Assembly: GCA_905181785.1 (NCBI GenBank)
Contig: CAJIZC010000005.1
Coordinates: 62,001 to 126,000, forward strand
Length of the DNA stretch: 64,000 nt
DNA from: an uncultured Candidatus Poseidoniales archaeon
Lineage (GTDB): Archaea; Thermoplasmatota; Poseidoniia; Poseidoniales; Poseidoniaceae
Direction: 5' to 3'
The translations under genes and the position numbers were made by a program. Shown here piece after piece: positions 61,001 through 64,000 of the stretch. Each line of letters opens with the position of its first letter. Within the stretch, counting starts at the first letter, position 1. The notes under the pieces are model-generated. The model did not search any database. It was not told where the DNA came from and was given only the letters and a program-made list of their open reading frames with translations.

Positions 61001-61720
61001 TCGGTAAGCGTTTTGGTTCGAAGGACCGAGTGATGTAATCATGCCTTGTGTGCTGGAGGTGATCGGCCCTCGGTAAGTCACGACGCGTTGATTTGAAACG
61101 TCATTGAGCAGGTCGAGGATGTAAATATCATCGTTCCCGTCTTGGTTTGCGTCGCCAACTGCGAGGTCCCAAGCCCAGAAGTGAGTGTAGCGCTGGCCGA
61201 TGTTCCACGAGTTGTCATCGCAGCCTGCGTTTTCGATGATGGTGACGTTGCCCGGTTCACCTGCTGGTGCGCCGTTGTCATCGGTCTTGAAGGGGTTGTT
61301 TCGCTGGAAAATCACAATGTCGTCTGCCCCGTCACCGGTGAACTCACCGACTTCGATAAATTGGACATTGGAAAATTCATCCCAATCTGCGTTTCGGCTT
61401 TGGTTCTCCGAGACCCAAATGTCCTGACGCTCGCTGAAATCCCCGTTCCCATCGTTCCAAAGAACGCTGATGGTGTGGGTGCCTTCAGTTGCCACGGCCA
61501 TGTCGTTGAAACCATCGCAGTTGAAATCGCCAATAGCGACGTCCAACGGGTCACGGTTTGTTGTGTAAGACCGGGCGATAGAGGCGCTTGCAGTGGTGGC
61601 AAGAGCGGCGGTGGTCGACAAAACCATCAGCATGACGAGAAACATACTGAGGGCGCGGCTGTTTTTGTGGTTGTTTTTGGAGAACATCAACATCACTGCT
61701 TCGGCCACTGCCCGTTGCAC
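55037..61720 (-). CDS. Giant surface protein (2227 residues) with FG-GAP/VCBS repeats and cytosolic Ala/Gln tail
   Basis: Signal peptide (ALSMFLVMLMVLSTTAALAT), then about 420 residues of FG-GAP/VCBS-type repeats with calcium-binding DxNxDGxxD loops (DFNCDGFND at 65-73, DANQDGNDD, DIDNNGAID, DLNNDGEPD). The middle holds several beta-sandwich domains, some resembling MAM or CARDB domains, and a GATase-like stretch near VAILSDTSVRTNAIKEDLN. A membrane helix (IGIAAGALIIIILLTLVFL) is followed by an about 100-residue cytosolic tail with two copies of YxQQxxAQGYxEETAxTYAQQYAAQ. Adhesion, sensing or calcium-stiffened surface fibre are possible. GTG 61720 has GGAG/AAGGA upstream; ATG 61693 or 61687 are alternatives. 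Confidence 0.88.
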   Translation of the reverse strand: MQRAVAEAVMLMFSKNNHKNSRALSMFLVMLMVLSTTAALATTASASIARSYTTNRDPLDVAIGDFNCDGFNDMAVATEGTHTISVLWNDGNGDFSERQDIWVSENQSRNADWDEFSNVQFIEVGEFTGDGADDIVIFQRNNPFKTDDNGAPAGEPGNVTIIENAGCDDNSWNIGQRYTHFWAWDLAVGDANQDGNDDIYILDLLNDVSNQRVVTYRGPITSSTQGMITSLGPSNQNAYRSLEVGDWGETETGGLSGTCTDDDIWVLRSEGVDYATGQTTNPGNDDNVTIIEYSCLTNTYPATFTYNQANPQTGTSLINMAVPFTNDFDIADIDNNGAIDALVVNDGNVENVSFVTSSAVGTWTSPTLAYFGPYISYSVTVADLNNDGEPDFVNPTVAYQQNSSDSAGGSTSNFFLNFPTTVQVTLSDGSGTHLTPLSYEAGRRPSMVEVGQLAGPSNSALDIVVGHTSYDFGSWVDNFGWEGQYDTITVVEMDSKDLAVTSLEISPTDRFFGIVGEGTRDINVTVTNTGMDVLNGQSATLDLELKVVDEASSTNSSVYQMDWDNPEVKTGCGTGCNWAFEEYIDQATKWHEETNSSQGASDGNNDPNVSANYQNPTDFMWAGHYKTNSSGDLWSGYDKNWDDAMVLEDVDLTGSDRAFMSVELFQHLGHGVLGSLDQTGNYLAGDVWDDVAMIEIGSEESGWDILSCPQEAYISGACASGDSIWGGFDLDRQYKQALGGVAEGVYYYGIYSAGTYYGWNNFTEEGVGSFDLSPWAGETVDVRFRFRTGFTGSISDDNESRWTGRDGFAVDNLTITKQNTAFLANPQVQQTNINLNNLGPGQEYTASITADLLNDTIYRISASLSANSWDEQAQNDELVGYITPFNLYDPMVEGIEYFNPGGLYAEGVFDIEVATNNYGNTEVDFDVKATVFSATPSDVYCGTPTALCAEDFEGGANGYRYEESANPKGVIYNEATCQDLIFNNNAYWFGHPCDTGANGYGDAWANETLTIPDIDLTSMSGDFVSLNFEYYADTFYGIDSDGTSIVDVNDYAAMTLDILRDGATYSGVLVGQWNDYNEDGTCQIDENGDNIVNASEPIDNAEIAYIGDDSSTDGTGGNYNVFFNTNDLVATTSIDLTHLYVLNTSDASSINWGYECMSLSGSVVDINFEFQSDDDGRNGINDGFKGVAFNNISLQEFTFIEDNAYTISRTNVDAEQSATEIVASHEFFSGVYMIEVETIFDNTTAGKPWFNDQEISTSNNIERVIFNVESVDITLGKPNTLTCLNDQILECVMPIDSSYTHDWGLQATNGVLAGDYVFNMNIYDETTQSMAHTTTAGPSQSLDSQQKIDLTFTPWNGWMDGHTYNISFDAELANGNPSGNVRYFHATFADHVDVAILSDTSVRTNAIKEDLNILGMSYTQYTINNWDTYLDAGWFTHYDKIVLPWQDDIAAKDIENGGRGYYQKLGSTAHKTTLEGFMSSGGTVQAHLGPQGSQIYGVDQGLAGRLPFGLDVQSRNTPESQIDFAGTDFADPYHPLMDNVDINAFQGFDADSTVAQAVLNTKSVSANNVPVTCNGYMEDGGYFQRLIRDGADNQDTILGVCSYYSGGLIVSTMDVSTHSERADSTTLPLLGNMLAYQVTPYPEGFGTLGNGLDLKINDQVPGINPSTGGYELRYMKSDADLTFSYTTTTTETLSTDWIVSGPTSWDGSTMATGMTAVNTDAMPVMNFCKADLSSATGCAQGEQWTITLMLHDAAGHARVIEVTVETNDVYADEYRPTAEAMIDMREEYTDLVEFVGTKTVSNTEWSVNRIILDEDGEVTVHFDASNSTDLDALEGSGIETYEWKVLFDAPYGDDSFSLDGHTFEQTAASDGAWAYTFRNVTVDPSGTTENQIRIELIVYDKAGKFSEKYRMYFVVVPDGFGDEEPVVQLDASLNASRVASDTVTISGTVLSGAENGDVYVEAAFVESDFDASAVDKYNLGLIGAWDRSNKTGDAETFDLTLSLEDMYTNKSQSQRIFIKIYEGDDERWVTIKWIEIQLPACQGLEADAGALTAGGEFVFDADGECQWSGAWTYENGEWKAPAQSGDSDGTQSGVDTMTIGIAAGALIIIILLTLVFLRKGGAGGDDTIKDFAASSAGYGSAQLDATEQYVQQLIAQGYPEETARTYAQQYAAQAAGAAAPAAAAAAPVADDAVYQQYYQQFVAQGYDEATAATYAQQYAAQYAQTQQ
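55050..55290 (-). repeat. Duplicated 25-residue motif in the cytosolic tail of the giant protein
   Basis: Two copies encode VQQLIAQGYPEETARTYAQQ and YQQFVAQGYDEATAATYAQQ, each followed by YAAQ, separated by an Ala/Pro-rich linker. Confidence 0.7.
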
Positions 61721-61849
61721 TTTAATTCCTTTGCTCCTAAGTTCAGTCCATCCCGCCTTAACCTTTCTCGCAGTACCCCGTTTAACAACAGATTTAAAAT
61801 TTCAATACCCGACAGGGAGTCAGCGGAGTTTTTACGGTCAATCCGAGCC

Positions 61850-61858
61850 GTTTTATAG
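61850..61858 (-). promoter_or_regulatory. TATA box upstream of the giant surface protein
   Basis: Minus strand CTATAAAAC is a near-perfect archaeal TATA box, about 25 bp from a start near 61830, giving a 110-nt leader. A second AT-rich element, TTTAAATC near 61793, could give a shorter one. The 150-bp gap holds no gene. Confidence 0.55.
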
Positions 61859-61870
61859 AGGCAAAAGGGT

Positions 61871-62542
61871 TCAAAATTTACCTTTTAGCCAAGCTGGGGA
61901 AGGGCCCCAACCAGTCGCATCTCCGCCGTGAACTTTCACTAATTTCCCAGCGCCAAACAATGACTCCAACCAGACTTCCAAGGCCGTACCTTCGCGCCCG
62001 CCGAGTTTCTTACTTGCAACCTCTTCGATGACTTCGGTTCGGAGGGCTGTAATGCCGTATTCACGCACCACAAGGTGCATCAATTCGCGCAACCATGCTT
62101 CCGCCATTGGATCGATGCTCATCGCCCCTTGGATTGGAAGCGGCTCTTCCATTTCATCGAGTGCCTCCATGAGTTCAATTGGGTCAGGCCGAGCGGGGAG
62201 TTGCAAACCAATGGTGTCCAATTCCAGCTGGAGGTCCAGTTGGCCAATAGGACGTCGGACAACAGGGATTCGACTCGGGTCTGGTGTAGGTCCCATGTCG
62301 AGTGGTTTCTCACCCATTGGCGAATCATCAAGAGCGTCTTTTGGCCCCCCTTTAGCCGGCACAACACCAGAGGAATTCGTAGCGATGACTTCGGACCCAA
62401 TCGGCATCGACCAGCCGACGCCCTCTAGACCGAGTTCCTTCACACGGTCATCGACCCATGATGAATCGCCCTCAAGCAAGACATTGATATCGTGCTCATC
62501 GGAGCGGAAACGATAACGAACATTGCCTCTGAGTTTCGACAT
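61871..62542 (-). CDS. Unknown soluble protein, 223 residues
   Basis: No family recognised. An N-terminal beta-rich stretch (LRGNVRYRFRSDEHDINVLLEG), an acidic Pro-rich middle, and a C-terminal helical region with LTQ-like LRTEVIEEVASKKLGGREGT and the closing WGPSPAWLKGKF that resembles a winged-helix wing. No signal or membrane helix. ATG 62542 is 21-25 bp from TTTAACTAAAA, giving a leaderless message; the frame opens with GTG 62545. It lies between aconitase and the giant surface gene on the same strand. Confidence 0.65.
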   Translation of the reverse strand: MSKLRGNVRYRFRSDEHDINVLLEGDSSWVDDRVKELGLEGVGWSMPIGSEVIATNSSGVVPAKGGPKDALDDSPMGEKPLDMGPTPDPSRIPVVRRPIGQLDLQLELDTIGLQLPARPDPIELMEALDEMEEPLPIQGAMSIDPMAEAWLRELMHLVVREYGITALRTEVIEEVASKKLGGREGTALEVWLESLFGAGKLVKVHGGDATGWGPSPAWLKGKF

Positions 62543-62610
62543 CACTGAGGCCTCATTTTAGTTAAACCAATTTGATTGATGAACTTTTTCATGACGGACG
62601 CCCTCATGAA

Positions 62611-63999
62611 TCACTCCGCCAAAGCCAGTTGACGCAACACGGTATGGAGAATCCCGCCGTTTCGGTAGTATTCAACCTCAACAGGCGTGTCAAGACGGAC
62701 CTGAGCGTTGAACTTCAAATTCGAGCCGTCGGCCCGAACGGCCGTAACTTCGAGCATTTGGAGCGGTTCAACATCGTCACCAACTGGGATGGTAAACGAT
62801 TCTGTCCCATCCAAGCCAAGTGTTTCGTGAGATTCACCTTCGACGAAGGTCATCGGAAGAACGCCCATGCCAACAAGGTTCGATCGATGAATTCGTTCAA
62901 ACGAGGTTGCAATCACTGCGCCAACACCGAGCAAATAGGTACCTTTAGCAGCCCAGTCTCGAGAGGAACCTGTACCGTATTGACTGCCAGCGAGCACGAC
63001 CTTTGGCCCGTCGTAACTCTGTGCTGCATCGTACACTGAAACCACTTCGCCCGTGACAAAATCAAGCGCATAACCGCCCTCTGTACCGGGTGCCATTTGG
63101 TTGCGAATGCGAACGTTGGCAAAGGTGCCCCGCATCATCACTTCGTGATTTCCGCGGCGGCTTCCAAAGGAATTGAAATCAGTTTGGCTAATGCCTCGTT
63201 CGACAAGCCATTTACCAGCCGGCCCATCCTCTGGGAATGCACCAGCGGGAGAGATGTGATCGGTCGTAATCGAATCGCCCAACTTGAGCAGAACGCGAGC
63301 GTTTTCGATGCTCGAGATTGGCTGGGGTTCCGCTGAAAGGCCTGAAAAGAAGGTTGGCAAGCGAATGTAAGTTGATTCGGCTTCCCATGGATAAAGCGGG
63401 CTTGGTTCGGAAGGTATGCTGTCCCAGCGAGGCTCGTTCATGGCGTCAGCATAGCGCTGACGGAACATTTCGGGCGTGATGACAGAAAGAGCTTCTGCCA
63501 GTTCCTCATCGCTTGGCCACAGTTCGCTGAGCATGACTGGTGCACCTTCGGGCGTGTAGCCAACCGGTTGGGTTGACAAATCCACTTCGAGCGAACCTGC
63601 AAGAGCGTAAGCGACAACAAGCGGCGGGCTCGCAAGGTAGGACGCCTTGACTTTCCCATGCACTCGACCCTCGAAGTTTCGATTGCCTGAAATAACTGAA
63701 CCAACAATAAGGCCAGCGTCATCGATGGCTGCTTCAATTTCCTCGGGAAGTGGGCCGGAGTTTCCGATGCAGGTGGTGCATCCATAGCCGACAACATTGA
63801 ATCCGAGGGCGTTGAGATCTTCTTGTAGACCAGACGCTTCGTAGTACTCTGTAACAACCCTTGAACCAGGGGCGAGGGAGGTTTTCACCCACGGTTTGAC
63901 TTCCAAGCCGTGCTTTCTTGCGTTTCGGGCAACAAGCCCTGCTGCGAGCATGACTCCAGGATTCGAGGTGTTGGTGCAACTCGTAATCGCTGCAATCAC
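62611..63999 (-). CDS. Aconitate hydratase, C-terminal part (5' end beyond window)
   Basis: Interconverts citrate and isocitrate in the TCA cycle. The [4Fe-4S] ligand cysteines are in [10 protein letters not shown] and [14 protein letters not shown]; the C-terminal swivel domain has [21 protein letters not shown] and [17 protein letters not shown] with the substrate-binding arginines and serine. The pattern is AcnA/IRP-type rather than mitochondrial AcnB. The frame runs off the window end, so roughly the first half is missing, and the visible Met at 63999 is internal. Flanked downstream by the unknown gene at 61871. Confidence 0.95.
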   Translation of the reverse strand: MIAAITSCTNTSNPGVMLAAGLVARNARKHGLEVKPWVKTSLAPGSRVVTEYYEASGLQEDLNALGFNVVGYGCTTCIGNSGPLPEEIEAAIDDAGLIVGSVISGNRNFEGRVHGKVKASYLASPPLVVAYALAGSLEVDLSTQPVGYTPEGAPVMLSELWPSDEELAEALSVITPEMFRQRYADAMNEPRWDSIPSEPSPLYPWEAESTYIRLPTFFSGLSAEPQPISSIENARVLLKLGDSITTDHISPAGAFPEDGPAGKWLVERGISQTDFNSFGSRRGNHEVMMRGTFANVRIRNQMAPGTEGGYALDFVTGEVVSVYDAAQSYDGPKVVLAGSQYGTGSSRDWAAKGTYLLGVGAVIATSFERIHRSNLVGMGVLPMTFVEGESHETLGLDGTESFTIPVGDDVEPLQMLEVTAVRADGSNLKFNAQVRLDTPVEVEYYRNGGILHTVLRQLALAE

Positions 64000-64000
64000 A

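Noticed and set aside
55037-61720. Numerous minus- and plus-strand shadow frames within the giant gene
   Set aside because: No domain, no ribosome site, and the long frame has consistent signal peptide, repeats and anchor.
1-64000. tRNA, rRNA, CRISPR, IS elements, riboswitches
   Set aside because: I looked in the intergenic gaps for TpsiC-like arms, repeat arrays, terminal inverted repeats and conserved leader structures and found none convincing; a covariance-model scan would be decisive.

Overview
The window looks like a chromosome segment of a planktonic marine euryarchaeon of the Marine Group II / Candidatus Poseidoniales type. The archaeal signs are the archaeal shikimate route (ADH synthase, type II dehydroquinate synthase, GHMP shikimate kinase), a Gar1-like H/ACA RNP protein, RibL-type FAD synthetase, TATA-like boxes about 25 bp before many start codons, and very large secreted or anchored proteins. 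The bacterial-type genes (PlsC-like acyltransferase, GpsA, alpha-type riboflavin synthase, oligoribonuclease, lipobox lipoprotein) fit what is known of that group. Taxonomy is an inference from gene content. No rRNA, tRNA, CRISPR, IS element or phage gene was recognised, and gene packing is dense.

Layout. 1-5.2 kb (+): aromatic amino acid operon (ADH synthase, DHQ synthase II, shikimate kinase, chorismate synthase) ending in aspartate kinase, which feeds the same pathway. 5.2-10.2 kb (-): DUF4350 / MoxR ATPase / DUF58 / membrane protein module. 10.4-15.8 kb (-): three-subunit molybdenum hydroxylase whose medium subunit resembles 4-hydroxybenzoyl-CoA reductase, plus a secreted protein; its likely maturation genes (XdhC, MocA-like) lie at 25.7-27.2 kb. 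15.8-25.1 kb: PlsC-like acyltransferase, two subtilases and a 1355-residue polytopic membrane protein. 25.2-34.6 kb: oligoribonuclease, acyl-CoA dehydrogenase, Na/Ca exchanger, aquaporin, fused 2-oxoacid dehydrogenase E1 and a VTT membrane protein. 34.6-40.7 kb (-): receiver-domain protein, ThiF/MoeB-rhodanese, thioredoxin reductase and a four-gene riboflavin/FAD operon. 40.8-43.4 kb (+): TIM-barrel AP-endonuclease-like protein, GpsA, small winged helix. 43.4-47.4 kb (-): PhnCDE-like ABC importer with a doubled binding protein behind two DtxR-type palindromes. 47.4-54.7 kb: ABC-2 exporter, secreted protein, Gar1-like protein with RGG boxes and three RanBP2 zinc fingers, TPR membrane protein. 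55-64 kb (-): a 2227-residue surface protein, an unknown protein and the 3' part of aconitase.

The most striking observation is the gene at 52378-53667: a Gar1-type core followed by eukaryote-like arginine/glycine-rich boxes interleaved with three textbook RanBP2-type zinc fingers. The second is the pair of TTTAGG-N4-CCTAAA operators around the promoter of the tandem binding protein, which argues that the 'phosphonate' importer responds to metal status. The third is the molybdenum hydroxylase, whose flavin subunit carries the cysteine-rich insertion typical of 4-hydroxybenzoyl-CoA reductases.
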